Shown one piece after another: positions 16,608 to 25,467 of a DNA stretch of 64,000 nucleotides. A program made the position numbers and the translations under genes. Positions within the stretch are counted from its first letter, which is position 1, and every line of letters starts with the position of its first letter. The notes beneath the pieces are model-generated. The model was not told the origin of the DNA and did no database searches. It saw nothing but the letters and a program-made list of their open reading frames with translations. The DNA comes from Actinophytocola sp044466355 (GTDB lineage: Bacteria > Actinomycetota > Actinomycetes > Mycobacteriales > Pseudonocardiaceae). The stretch spans positions 62,001-126,000 of the forward strand of contig NZ_JBITMQ010000014.1 in the NCBI RefSeq assembly GCF_044466355.1, written 5' to 3'.

Positions 16608-17956
16608 CAGGCCGACCTTAGCCGCCACACCCGCGCCACGAGGACCGCGAACCCGGCCACGGCCGCGACGGCGACGACCACGGTCAACGGCAGCGCGAAG
16701 TAGAACAGCTGCGCCCACAACACCGTCCGCCCGGCACTGATGAACGAGACCACCTGCGGGTAGAAGACGAGCAGCGACACGGGCAGCAGACACGGCACCA
16801 TCCGCAGGCAGGTCCACACCCACCACCGAAGCCGGCCACGGCCCGGGTGCTGTGCCAGGCGTCGGGTCGACCACCGGCGGGCACGCGCCACCCCGAGCAC
16901 GGCCAGCGCGAGCGCGAGCAGACCGATCCCGGCCAGCACCCACTCGAACGTCTGCCTGCCCCCACCCGGCGACGCGGGTGACTCGCCACGCGTCAGCGAC
17001 ACCAACCCGTCCAGGATGTCCTGCGTGTCGTCGTACAACCCGGCCCCGTTGGTCATCACCGCGTATCCGTACCCGGTCGACGGGTCGATGGCCTGCACCG
17101 CGTTGTACGTCCACAGGTTCCCGCTGTGCACGAGCAGCCCGTCCGCCGGCGCCCAGCCCATGCCGTACTGGTCCACCGCGGACGGCTCCCGCATCGTCTC
17201 CAACAGCGACGCCGGGAACGGCCCGTGGCCGTTCTGCGCGACGAGCCACCGCCCCATGTCGGCGGCCGTCGTCACCACGCCGCCCGCCCCGTTCACCGCG
17301 GGCCCGCCGTCCAGTTCCGGCCGCGAGAACCACATGCCGAACAGCGAGTTGTACCCGTCCGCCGCCGCGCCGCCGACCGCCGTGTCGTGCATGCCCAACG
17401 GCTCGAACACCGCGTCCGCCATGAACTCGTCGAACGGCTGCCCCGACACGACCTCCGCGACCCGCGCCGCCAGGTCGTAGTTCACGTTGCAGTACGACCA
17501 CGTCGTGCCCGGCGGCGCCACGAGCGTTCCCTCGAACACCTCCGCGTACTCGGCGAGCGTGCGCGTCGACTCCAACTCCCCGATGTTCACCGACGAGTCC
17601 GCGAGCCCCGACGTCTGGTTCAGCAGGTGCCGCACCGTCACCCCACCGGGCACGGTCGGCAGCCAGCGGCGAACGGGGTCGTCCAACGCGAGCCGCCCGT
17701 CCTCGACGAGCGTCAGCACCCCCGCCGCCGTGAACGACTTGCTCACCGACGCCACCCGCATCGGCGTGTCCGCCGTGACGGGGCTGCCCGCCGAGTCGTG
17801 TCCGGCGCCGGTCGCGTGCACGACCCGGTCGCCGTGGGTGACGACCACGGACACCCCGGGCAGGCCGGTCGCGTCGAGCGCGTCGTCGAGATAGCCGTCC
17901 ACGGAGGCTGGCGCCGGCGTGAGCGCCAGCACCAGCCCGAACACCAGTGACTTCAT
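16604..17956 (-). CDS. beta-lactamase-family serine hydrolase with C-terminal membrane domain
   Basis: A 450-aa class C/penicillin-binding-like serine hydrolase. The signal peptide (MKSLVFGLVLALTPAPA) is followed by SVSKSF (SxxK, nucleophile near residue 70) and YCNVNY (YxN). The catalytic domain runs to about residue 325. Several hydrophobic segments form a C-terminal membrane domain over the last 120 residues. The domain is expected outside the cell. Family members are D-aminopeptidases, esterases or peptidoglycan hydrolases; resistance to beta-lactams is not implied. Its stop overlaps the kinase start, tying it to the two-component system. Confidence 0.9.
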   Translation of the reverse strand: MKSLVFGLVLALTPAPASVDGYLDDALDATGLPGVSVVVTHGDRVVHATGAGHDSAGSPVTADTPMRVASVSKSFTAAGVLTLVEDGRLALDDPVRRWLPTVPGGVTVRHLLNQTSGLADSSVNIGELESTRTLAEYAEVFEGTLVAPPGTTWSYCNVNYDLAARVAEVVSGQPFDEFMADAVFEPLGMHDTAVGGAAADGYNSLFGMWFSRPELDGGPAVNGAGGVVTTAADMGRWLVAQNGHGPFPASLLETMREPSAVDQYGMGWAPADGLLVHSGNLWTYNAVQAIDPSTGYGYAVMTNGAGLYDDTQDILDGLVSLTRGESPASPGGGRQTFEWVLAGIGLLALALAVLGVARARRWSTRRLAQHPGRGRLRWWVWTCLRMVPCLLPVSLLVFYPQVVSFISAGRTVLWAQLFYFALPLTVVVAVAAVAGFAVLVARVWRLRSAW

Positions 17957-18020
17957 GCGACAGACGCTACGAACCCGCAGGTCAGCGCCGGATCTGCCGA
18001 TCGGCCACGATCACCCCCGA

Positions 18021-21000
18021 CTATCGGCAGGGGTTACCGGTCGCGTCGACCGACGACTCGCCGATCACCACGTCGCCGAGCGGGGTCCGCAGCTCGAACG
18101 CCCGCTGCGTGAGCCCGTGCGCCGTCTCGACCGTGCCGTTCAGCGACAGCGAGCCCACCAGCAGCGGCAGCGTCACCGGCCCCGACCCGATCGGCACCGT
18201 CACCCCGTTGATCCTCAGCGCCGCGATCCGCGAGCTGCCTGCGAACACCGGCACCGGCCCGGCGGGCCCGGCGACGCAGGTCGCGGTGGCCGTCGAGGTG
18301 ACGGCCCCGACCTCGATCACCAGCCCGAGCATGCGGATCCGCGTGGTCAGCAGTCCGGCGGACGCACCGGCCGGGGTCGCCTCTGTCGACGCGGTCAGGC
18401 CGTTGGCCTCGACCGTCAGCAACCCGAGGCCCAACCGGGTCCTGGCCACCGATTCCGCGTCCGTCACGCACGGATCGCCCCCGGCGACCGCGACACCCGC
18501 GCCGAGCACCTTCGCCGCGGTCGCCGTGCAGGTGAAGACACCGGCCACGGTGTCGTCGTCGACGACCGTGCCGACCGCGGTGCCGTCGCCGATCGTCGCG
18601 CCGTCCGGGGCGGACAGCGTCAGCGTGAACGTCTCGTCCGGCTCGACCGCGCCGTCGTCGACGACCGCCACCGACACCCGCGCGCTGACCTGGCCGGGGG
18701 CGAACTCGACCCGGCCCGCGCCGCCCGCGTAGTCGCCGGGCGCGACCGCGGTGCCGTCTCCGGTGGCCCACGCGACCGAGACCGGGGTGGTCGCCGCCTC
18801 CGACAGCCGCACCTCGAACACCGCCGGACCCGCGTCCTCGGCCACGGACGTGTCGGTCACGCCGAGCACCGGTCGCACCACGGTGTCGTCGTCATCGAGG
18901 ATCACCCCGACGGCGTCCGCGTCACCGAGCGTCGCCCCGACGGGCTCGGACAGTGTCAGCGTGAACGACTCGTCGCCCTCGACGGCCGCGTCGTCCGTCA
19001 CCGGGACCTCGACGTCGGCGACCACCGCGCCCGGCGCGAACGTCACCTCGCCCGTGCCGCCGGTGAAGTCCGCCGCCGTGGCGGTGCCCGCCGCCGTCGC
19101 CCACCGGACGGTCACGGGTGCCGTCCTGGTCAGCCGCACCCGGAACACCGCGCTGCCGCCGTTCTCCGCGACCGACGCGTCGTCGACGCTCACCACCGGC
19201 TCGTCACCGGCGCCGCCGTCGAGCACCGTCACCACCGCCGACGGGTCCGCGATCGCCGCACCGTCCGCCTCGGACACCTGGACGGTGAACGTCTCGTCAC
19301 CCTCCTCGACCGCGTCCGCGGCCACCGGCACCGGCACGGTCCGCACGGTGTCGCCCGGCGCGAACTCCACGCGCGCGTCGACGGCCGTGTAGTCGGCGGG
19401 CGCGGTCGCGCCGCCGTCGACGGTCGTCACCCGCACGGACACCGGTTCCGTGCTCGCCGCCGACAACCGCACGGCCACCTCGGCCTGCCCGGCGTCCTCC
19501 GCCACGGTCACGTCGTCGACGCTCACCGCCACCTGCCCGGCTTCGTCGTCGGCGACGATCGTGACCGCGGCGGACCCGTCGGCGATCGTCGCGTTCGTGG
19601 CATCGCTCAACCGCACCGCGAACGTCTCGTCCGGTTCCGGCGTACGGTCGCCCGCGACGGGCACGGTGATCTGCTCGCTGGTCTCGCCCGGCGCGAACGT
19701 GAGCACGTCGCCGCCCGCGGTGTAGTCGCCGGGCGCGGCCGCGGTGCCGTCCTCGGTGGCCCAGCGCACGGTCACCGGCTCGTCGACGGTCCGGTCGAGC
19801 ACGACGGTCACCGTCGCCGGCGTGCCGCCGCTGCCGCCCTCGGGCACGGACACGTCCCCGATCCGCAGCTCGGGCACCAGGCCCGGCTCGGTCGCGTCGT
19901 CGTCGACGATCGTGACCGTGCCGTCCGCGTCGTCGATCACCGCACCGGACGGGCTCGACAGCCGCACGCCGAACGCCTCGGTCGCCTCGGTCGCGCCGTC
20001 GCCGTGCACCTGGACGCTCACCGCCGCGCTCACCTCGCCGGCCGCGAACGCCACCTCGCCGCTCGCCGCGCTGAAGTCCTCGGTGTCCGCCGAACCGGGT
20101 TCGGTCGCCCACCGCACGGTCACGGGGCTTGTGCTCGGCCGGTCCAGCGTGACGGTGAGCGTGGCCGGGGTGGTCCCGGTGTTGCCTTCCGGTCCGGCCG
20201 CGTCCCCGATCCGCAGCCTCGGCGACTTGCCGGGCGGGCCGCCGTCGTCGTCGAGGATCGTGACCGCGCCGTCGGCGTCGTCGATCACGGCACCGGTCGG
20301 CGTCGACAGCCGCACGGCGAACGTCTCCGCCGCCTCGGCGAGGTCGTCGCCGCGCACCGTCACCGGCAGCGGCCGCGCGGTCTGCCCCGGGGTGAACGTG
20401 ACGGTGCCACCGGCCTCGGCGAAGTCCTCGGGTCCTGCCGTGCCCGGAACGGTCGCCCAGTCGACGGTGACGGGTTCCGTGCCGTGTCGGTCGAGGCTCA
20501 CGGTCAGCGAGCCCGTCGTGTCCGCGTCGGCTTCGGGGACCGCGAGGTCGCTGATCCGCAGCAGCGGCGGGGCGCCGGGTTCGTCGTCGTCGCGGACGGT
20601 CACCGTGCCCTCGGCGTCGTCGAGCACGGCGCCGGCCGGTGTCGACAGGCGCACGGTGAACGTCTCGTCGGGTTCGTCGAGCAGGTCACCGGTGACGTCG
20701 ACGGTGAGCTGCCGGCTCGTCTCGCCGGGCGCGAACGTTACGGTGCCGCCGCCCTCGGCGAAGTCCTCACCCGTCGCGGTGCCCGCCGCGGTCGCCCACG
20801 CCACGGTCACCGTCTCCGTGCTCGCCCGGTCCAGGCTCACGGTGACGGTCGCGGGCGTGGTGCCCGAGTCGCCCTCGTCGACCGTGACGTCGCTGATCCG
20901 CAGGCGCGGGTCGGTGCCGGGCACGTGCACCGTGACGGTCTGGGTGTACCCCGCGGACAGGCCGTTGACCTGGAAGTCCACGGTGCAGTGGTAGGTGCCC

Positions 21001-21893
21001 GGCCCCGCGTCGGGGCGGACCGTGACCGTCTCGGTGAAGTCGGCGGTGGCGCCGCCGCGCACGGTGCGGGTTGCGGGGTCGGGTGCGAGGGTGAGCCGCG
21101 GGTCGCACGCGGGCACCGGCCGCACCGGCACCGCGAGCGCCTGGATCCCGGCGAGAATCGCGGACGCCACGTCGCCGGCGCCCTGGCCGGGCATGAGCAC
21201 TCCGCCGGTGCTGTTCGTGATCGTCGTGGCCTGCCCGCGTTCGTCCAGGCCGGGGGCAGGCGTGCCGGTCACGGGCACCGCGACGACCCGGATCCCGTTG
21301 GCGCGCAACGCGTTCACCGTGTCGGCGAGCGTGTGTCCGACGCTCGGGTCGTTGGACCGGGCGTCGCCGAACCACGCGATCACCCTGCTGCCCGAGGGTC
21401 GGTACGCGACCGCGCCGGTCGCGAGCTGGAAGTGCGCGTTGACGAAGTCGGTCTGCGGCTGCCCGCCACCGCCCACGTTGTACAGCCACTCCTGCGCGCC
21501 GTTGAGGACCGCGGCGTCCTCGTCGGTGACGGGCGTGTTCACCCGGAACACGCGTGGCCCGTCGGCCTGCTCCTTGTACTCGGCCACGCCGAACCGTGCG
21601 TTCGGTTGCGCCGCACGGACTTCCGCCATGATCGACGGCAGGTTGTTGCGCACGTTCGCGAGCGCGGGGTCCATGCTGCCGGTGGTGTCGGCGAGGAACA
21701 CGATGTCCGGCGCAGGCGGTACCGCCGGCGTGGTGAGGTGCGCGGCGAACGTCGCGCTCGCACCGGCGGCGAGCGTCAGCTCCACCGCGGCGGGGTCGAC
21801 CCCGGCGGTGGCGGCGGCCTGCCGGAACGGCACGGTGACGCCGGCCGTGGTGAGCACGATCGCGGCGGTGAGGACCAGGCTGCGTCTGCGCAT
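18021..21893 (-). CDS. secreted VWA-domain protein with seven Calx-beta repeats and a choice-of-anchor-type C-terminus
   Basis: A 1290-aa exported protein. Residues 1-30 form a signal peptide (MRRRSLVLTAAIVLTTAG...). A von Willebrand factor A domain follows (about 50-260) with MIDAS-like DIVFLADTTGSMD. After a linker come seven Calx-beta repeats of about 105 residues. Each starts RI(S/G)D or VSVDD with a (V)xEG/AE(D/N) acidic turn, holds a DETFTVRLS-type strand and ends in an acidic DDD turn. The last 170 residues resemble choice-of-anchor P domains. The acidic turns suggest calcium-dependent rigidity. No LPxTG or C-terminal TM is present, so release or non-covalent wall binding is likely. 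Role unknown; adhesion is a guess. Divergent from the DUF255 gene. Confidence 0.88.
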   Translation of the reverse strand: MRRRSLVLTAAIVLTTAGVTVPFRQAAATAGVDPAAVELTLAAGASATFAAHLTTPAVPPAPDIVFLADTTGSMDPALANVRNNLPSIMAEVRAAQPNARFGVAEYKEQADGPRVFRVNTPVTDEDAAVLNGAQEWLYNVGGGGQPQTDFVNAHFQLATGAVAYRPSGSRVIAWFGDARSNDPSVGHTLADTVNALRANGIRVVAVPVTGTPAPGLDERGQATTITNSTGGVLMPGQGAGDVASAILAGIQALAVPVRPVPACDPRLTLAPDPATRTVRGGATADFTETVTVRPDAGPGTYHCTVDFQVNGLSAGYTQTVTVHVPGTDPRLRISDVTVDEGDSGTTPATVTVSLDRASTETVTVAWATAAGTATGEDFAEGGGTVTFAPGETSRQLTVDVTGDLLDEPDETFTVRLSTPAGAVLDDAEGTVTVRDDDEPGAPPLLRISDLAVPEADADTTGSLTVSLDRHGTEPVTVDWATVPGTAGPEDFAEAGGTVTFTPGQTARPLPVTVRGDDLAEAAETFAVRLSTPTGAVIDDADGAVTILDDDGGPPGKSPRLRIGDAAGPEGNTGTTPATLTVTLDRPSTSPVTVRWATEPGSADTEDFSAASGEVAFAAGEVSAAVSVQVHGDGATEATEAFGVRLSSPSGAVIDDADGTVTIVDDDATEPGLVPELRIGDVSVPEGGSGGTPATVTVVLDRTVDEPVTVRWATEDGTAAAPGDYTAGGDVLTFAPGETSEQITVPVAGDRTPEPDETFAVRLSDATNATIADGSAAVTIVADDEAGQVAVSVDDVTVAEDAGQAEVAVRLSAASTEPVSVRVTTVDGGATAPADYTAVDARVEFAPGDTVRTVPVPVAADAVEEGDETFTVQVSEADGAAIADPSAVVTVLDGGAGDEPVVSVDDASVAENGGSAVFRVRLTRTAPVTVRWATAAGTATAADFTGGTGEVTFAPGAVVADVEVPVTDDAAVEGDESFTLTLSEPVGATLGDADAVGVILDDDDTVVRPVLGVTDTSVAEDAGPAVFEVRLSEAATTPVSVAWATGDGTAVAPGDYAGGAGRVEFAPGQVSARVSVAVVDDGAVEPDETFTLTLSAPDGATIGDGTAVGTVVDDDTVAGVFTCTATAAKVLGAGVAVAGGDPCVTDAESVARTRLGLGLLTVEANGLTASTEATPAGASAGLLTTRIRMLGLVIEVGAVTSTATATCVAGPAGPVPVFAGSSRIAALRINGVTVPIGSGPVTLPLLVGSLSLNGTVETAHGLTQRAFELRTPLGDVVIGESSVDATGNPCR

Positions 21894-22021
21894 GTCCCCG
21901 AGACTCCGTCCGCGAGGGAAACCGGGGCAAGACGGCGGTACGGCCGCTGCTCCGAAGGCAGCAATCGGTGCCCGATGGGGCGACCCCGGCAGCACGGGCG
22001 TTCGTCTGACAGGCTGGTGGC

Positions 22022-24028
22022 ATGGCGAACCGGCTGGCGCACGCGACGAGCCCGTACCTGCTGCAACACGCGGACAACCCGGTCGACTGGTGGCCCTGGT
22101 CACCGGAGGCGTTCGAGGAGGCGCGTCGCCGGGACGTGCCGATCCTGCTGTCGGTCGGGTACGCGGCCTGCCACTGGTGTCACGTGATGGCCCACGAGTC
22201 GTTCGAGGACGCGGAGACGGCCGCGGTCATGAACGCGAAGTTCGTCAACATCAAGGTCGACCGCGAGGAGCGCCCGGACGTCGACGCGGTCTACATGACC
22301 GCGACGCAGGCCATGACCGGCCAGGGCGGCTGGCCCATGACGTGCTTCCTCACCCCGTCCGGTGAGCCGTTCCACTGCGGCACCTACTTCCCGCCATCGC
22401 CGCGGCCCGGCATGCCGTCGTTCCGGCAGCTGCTGGTCGCGGTGGACGAGGCGTGGCAGACCCGTGACGCCGAGGTGCGTGACGCGGGCGGCCGGATCGT
22501 CGCGGAGCTGCGCAGGCAGACCGCCGCACTGCCTGCGTCCACAGTGGACGACGAGGTGCTCGCGTCGTCGGCCGCGTCGATGCTGGCCGAGTACGACCGC
22601 CGCAACGGCGGCTTCGGCACGTCGCCGAAGTTCCCGCCGTCGATGGTGCTGGAGTTCCTGCTGCGCCACCACGAACGCACCGGCTCGGTCGAGGCGCTGT
22701 CCATTGTGGAGGGCACGGCGCGGGCCATGGCCGCGGGCGGCATCTACGACCAGCTCGACGGCGGCTTCGCCCGCTACAGCGTGGACGCGGGCTGGGTGGT
22801 GCCCCACTTCGAGAAGATGTTGTACGACAACGGTTTGCTGCTGCGCCTGTACACCAGGCTCGCGCTGCGGACGGGCACGACACGGTACCGGGTCGTCGCA
22901 CAACAGACCGCGGACTTCCTGCTGCACCGCCTGCGCACCGCCCAGGGCGGGTTCGCCGCGTCGCTGGACGCCGACACCGACGGCGTCGAGGGCCTGACGT
23001 ACGCGTGGACACCCGCGCAGCTCACCGAGGTGCTGGGCGTGGAGGACGGCGCGTGGGCGGCGGACCTGTTCGGCGTGACGGAGGAAGGCACGTTCGAGCA
23101 CGGCACGTCGACCCTGCGGCTGCTGTCCGAGCCGGACGAGGACGAGCGGTTCCACGAGGTGTGCCGCAAACTCCTGGCGGCCCGCACGGCCCGCCCGCAG
23201 CCCGCCCGCGACGACAAGGTGGTCACCGCGTGGAACGGCCTGGCCATCGGCGCCCTGGCGGCGGCCGGTGCCGCGTTCGACGTACCCCGCTGGCTGGCGG
23301 CGGCCGTGGCGGCGGCCGAGTTCGTGACGTCCACGCACGTCGTGGACGGCAGGCTGCGCCGCGCCTCCCGGGACGGCGTCGTGGGCGCGGCGGCGGGCGT
23401 CCTCGAGGACTACGGCTGCCTGGCCGAGGCGCTCCTGACCCTGCACCAGGTGACAGCCGAGCGGCGCTGGCTGACGTCGGCGGTGTCGCTGCTGGACACC
23501 GCGCTGGCACACTTCGCCGACCCGGAGGCCCCCGGCGCCTACCACGACACCGCCGACGACGCGGACGCGCTGGTGTGGCGCCCGGCCGACCCCAGCGACA
23601 ACGCGAGCCCGTCGGGCGCGTCGGCACTGGCGGGCGCACTCCTGACGGCGTCCTCGCTGGTGGGGCCCGAGGACGCGACGCGGTACCGCGCGGCGGCGGA
23701 GGACGCGGTCGCGCGAGCGGGCCAGCTGGCGGCCCGCGCCCCACGTTTCGCGGGCCACTGGCTCTCGGTGGCGGAAGCACTGGCACAAGGCCCGCTGCAG
23801 ATAGCCATCGTGGGTCCGGCGAACGACGCCGCCCGAGCAGCCCTCCTGGAAACCGCCCTGCACCACGCCCCGGGCGGCGCGGTCGTCCAGGCAGGCGAAC
23901 CCGACGCGACCCCCCTGCTGACCGACCGCCCCCTGGTGGACAACCAACCCGCGGCCTACGTCTGCCACGGCTACGTCTGCGACCGCCCAGTAACAGCAGC
24001 AGCCGACCTAACCCACTCCCTGACGTAA
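22022..24028 (+). CDS. thioredoxin-domain DUF255 protein (YyaL/SPATA20 family, Rv1084-like)
   Basis: A 668-aa protein. The N-terminal DUF255 thioredoxin-like domain (residues 1-170) begins NRLAHATSPYLLQHADNPVD and carries a CxxC in YAACHWCHVMAHESF. The remainder is an (alpha/alpha)6 glycosidase-like domain, with GGIYDQLDGGFARYSVD and VPHFEKMLYDNGLLLRLY as family signatures. The family is widespread but without an established reaction; a redox or sugar-epimerase-like role is only inferred. It sits where Rv1084 does in mycobacteria, separated from the mca pair here by the 7-kb accessory segment. Confidence 0.93.
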   Translation: MANRLAHATSPYLLQHADNPVDWWPWSPEAFEEARRRDVPILLSVGYAACHWCHVMAHESFEDAETAAVMNAKFVNIKVDREERPDVDAVYMTATQAMTGQGGWPMTCFLTPSGEPFHCGTYFPPSPRPGMPSFRQLLVAVDEAWQTRDAEVRDAGGRIVAELRRQTAALPASTVDDEVLASSAASMLAEYDRRNGGFGTSPKFPPSMVLEFLLRHHERTGSVEALSIVEGTARAMAAGGIYDQLDGGFARYSVDAGWVVPHFEKMLYDNGLLLRLYTRLALRTGTTRYRVVAQQTADFLLHRLRTAQGGFAASLDADTDGVEGLTYAWTPAQLTEVLGVEDGAWAADLFGVTEEGTFEHGTSTLRLLSEPDEDERFHEVCRKLLAARTARPQPARDDKVVTAWNGLAIGALAAAGAAFDVPRWLAAAVAAAEFVTSTHVVDGRLRRASRDGVVGAAAGVLEDYGCLAEALLTLHQVTAERRWLTSAVSLLDTALAHFADPEAPGAYHDTADDADALVWRPADPSDNASPSGASALAGALLTASSLVGPEDATRYRAAAEDAVARAGQLAARAPRFAGHWLSVAEALAQGPLQIAIVGPANDAARAALLETALHHAPGGAVVQAGEPDATPLLTDRPLVDNQPAAYVCHGYVCDRPVTAAADLTHSLT

Positions 24029-24032
24029 AACC

Positions 24033-24100
24033 CCGCGAGTCGCGCTCTCAAACACCGCGAGTCGCGCGCTCGCGCACACCGAGTTGTCGGTTTCGTGCAC
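24033..24100. repeat. three degenerate 22-24 bp tandem units after the DUF255 gene
   Basis: CCGCGAGTCGCGCTCTCAAACA (24033-24054) is followed by a close copy at 24055-24078 and a weaker one beginning CCGAGTTGTCGG (24079-24100). The shared core is CCGCGAGTCGCG. It lies in a non-coding 3' spacer and looks like a dispersed intergenic repeat rather than coding DNA. Confidence 0.6.
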
Positions 24101-24189
24101 CTCGTCTGCCCGGAGCGAACCTGTGCCCGCTCTCAGTCGCACTTCCGTAAGGTCGGTAGCGGTGTAATCATGTAAGCAGGAGGTGCGAC

Positions 24190-24792
24190 ATGGGACCGAG
24201 AGGACACCGTTGGGGTCCGGGACGCGGCTGGGGTGGTCCCGGCGGCCGGGGCCGTGGCCGAGGCGGCTGGCAGCAGGCGGACCTGCCGTCGGCGGAGGAC
24301 GCCTCGGCGTGGTTCGCGGGCAGGCTGCCGGACGCGTGGTTCACCGAGTCGCCGGTCGTGGTCGTCGACCGCGAGGAGATCACGGTGGTCGGCACGCTGC
24401 CGTCGCTGGACGGCGAGTTCGCCGACGACGCGGCCCGCGCGGCCGCCGAGTCCGGCCGGATCAGCCGGTTCCGCGAGGACACCCGCGAGGAACGCATCGA
24501 GATCGCGCGCCAGGCCGAGCACCGCTACGGCCGCAAGGTCGCGTGGGGCGCGAAGCTCGGCAGCACCGAAGAGCTGTTCACCACCCTGTCCGTGCCGGTG
24601 ATGACCCGGCTGCGGCAGGACGAGCGGCTCGTCCTCGACACGCTGGTCGACGCGGGCGTCGCCCGGTCGCGGTCGGAGGCGCTCGCGTGGGCGGTCCGGC
24701 TCGTCGGCGAGCACGCCGACGAGTGGCTGACCGAGCTGCGGAACGCGATGTCCAAGGTCGACGACCTACGCGCGAAGGGCCCGGAGCTGTAG
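24190..24792 (+). CDS. hypothetical protein with Gly/Arg-rich N-terminus
   Basis: A 200-aa cytoplasmic protein. The first 28 residues are almost only Gly, Arg, Pro and Trp (RGWGGPGGRGRGRGG), an RGG-like segment suited to nucleic-acid or protein contact. The rest is a folded alpha/beta domain. It includes VVVVDREEITVVGTLPSL, a charged helix rich in Arg and Glu (REDTREERIEIARQAEHRYG), and a C-terminal helical part with SRSEALAWAVRLVGEH, reminiscent of ribbon-helix-helix-type sequences. A perfect AGGAGG lies six bases before the ATG. I do not recognise a named family. Confidence 0.75.
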   Translation: MGPRGHRWGPGRGWGGPGGRGRGRGGWQQADLPSAEDASAWFAGRLPDAWFTESPVVVVDREEITVVGTLPSLDGEFADDAARAAAESGRISRFREDTREERIEIARQAEHRYGRKVAWGAKLGSTEELFTTLSVPVMTRLRQDERLVLDTLVDAGVARSRSEALAWAVRLVGEHADEWLTELRNAMSKVDDLRAKGPEL

Positions 24793-24837
24793 CCCGAACC
24801 CGGTCAGCACGACCAGGATCACCAGGCTGAACGCGGT

Positions 24838-24869
24838 CCGCCCGGTGGTGAGTGACACTCACCGGGCGG
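24838..24869. terminator. hairpin between convergent genes
   Basis: A long GC stem CCGCCCGGTG...CACCGGGCGG with a small bulge lies between the RGG-like gene and the convergent pyridoxamine oxidase-like gene. There is no T-run. It is probably a shared terminator. Confidence 0.5.
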
Positions 24870-24896
24870 CCGCGGCCCGGCCATCACGAACGGTGC

Positions 24897-25427
24897 TCAG
24901 TGAACGAAGTCCCACCGAGTGGCCCCGTGCGGTTCAGCGGTGGCCACCCCGAACGCGGTGTGCGGGGTGAGCCGGTACAGGTGCCACGGCGGCGGCCCAG
25001 CGCTCGGCGCGGTGAAGGGGGCCGTGAGGCCGTCGCCCTCGACGGAAGCGGGCCAGCCCGCGGTGCGGTAGGCGGCGGCGACCTGCTCGAGCGTGCCGGA
25101 ATTGGTGACCCGGTGAGCCTCACCCTCCAGCACGAGGTCGACGCCACGCAGGCGTACCGAGACCGTGCAGGCGGGGTTGCCGGCCAGGTTGCGGGCCCTG
25201 CGCGTACCCGGCCCACTCACGAAGTACAGGGCGTCAGCCACCCAGATCGCCCCGACCCCCGCCGAGTGCGGTCGCCCGTCAGGCCGCACCGTCCCGATGA
25301 AGAACGTCAGATCGGCGCTGGCTGAGTCGGTGGCAAGAACGTCGCGGGCGCGGCTCCATGGCAGCTCAGCAGACCCGTACTGGTCGAGGTTGGTGGTCGA
25401 GATCGGCTCGGTCCTGGTGTCAGTCAT
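24897..25427 (-). CDS. pyridoxamine 5'-phosphate oxidase-family flavin/F420-binding protein
   Basis: A 176-aa split-barrel protein. The strands FFIGTVRPDGRPHSAGVGAI and ALYFVSGPGTRRARNLAGN form the typical cofactor cradle, and RKARNL-like GTRRARNLAGNPACTVSV is the phosphate-binding loop. Actinobacterial members bind FMN, F420, biliverdin or heme; the true PdxH C-terminal signature is missing, so vitamin B6 synthesis is unlikely. Start ATG 25427 was chosen over 25463 because the longer version adds only a short unconserved tail. Substrate unknown. Confidence 0.82.
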   Translation of the reverse strand: MTDTRTEPISTTNLDQYGSAELPWSRARDVLATDSASADLTFFIGTVRPDGRPHSAGVGAIWVADALYFVSGPGTRRARNLAGNPACTVSVRLRGVDLVLEGEAHRVTNSGTLEQVAAAYRTAGWPASVEGDGLTAPFTAPSAGPPPWHLYRLTPHTAFGVATAEPHGATRWDFVH

Positions 25428-25467
25428 GCCTGTGCGTCGAACCACCCAGCCCGGGATCGACACCCCG

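Noticed and set aside
16604..17956. Serine hydrolase as a beta-lactamase resistance gene
   Set aside because: SxxK and YxN motifs are shared with many esterases and peptidases; the membrane C-terminus and operon with a kinase do not match dedicated class C beta-lactamases.
18021..21893. Possible CRISPR-like or tandem DNA array in the repetitive region
   Set aside because: The periodicity is about 315 bp and follows protein modules, with degenerate DNA; there are no short direct repeats with unique spacers.
17919..22187. Very long plus-strand open frame (about 1422 codons) opposite the VWA-Calx-beta gene
   Set aside because: Its translation is Arg/His-rich low-complexity with no domain, and the opposite strand encodes a clear repeated-domain protein. 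It is an antisense shadow of GC-rich codon bias.
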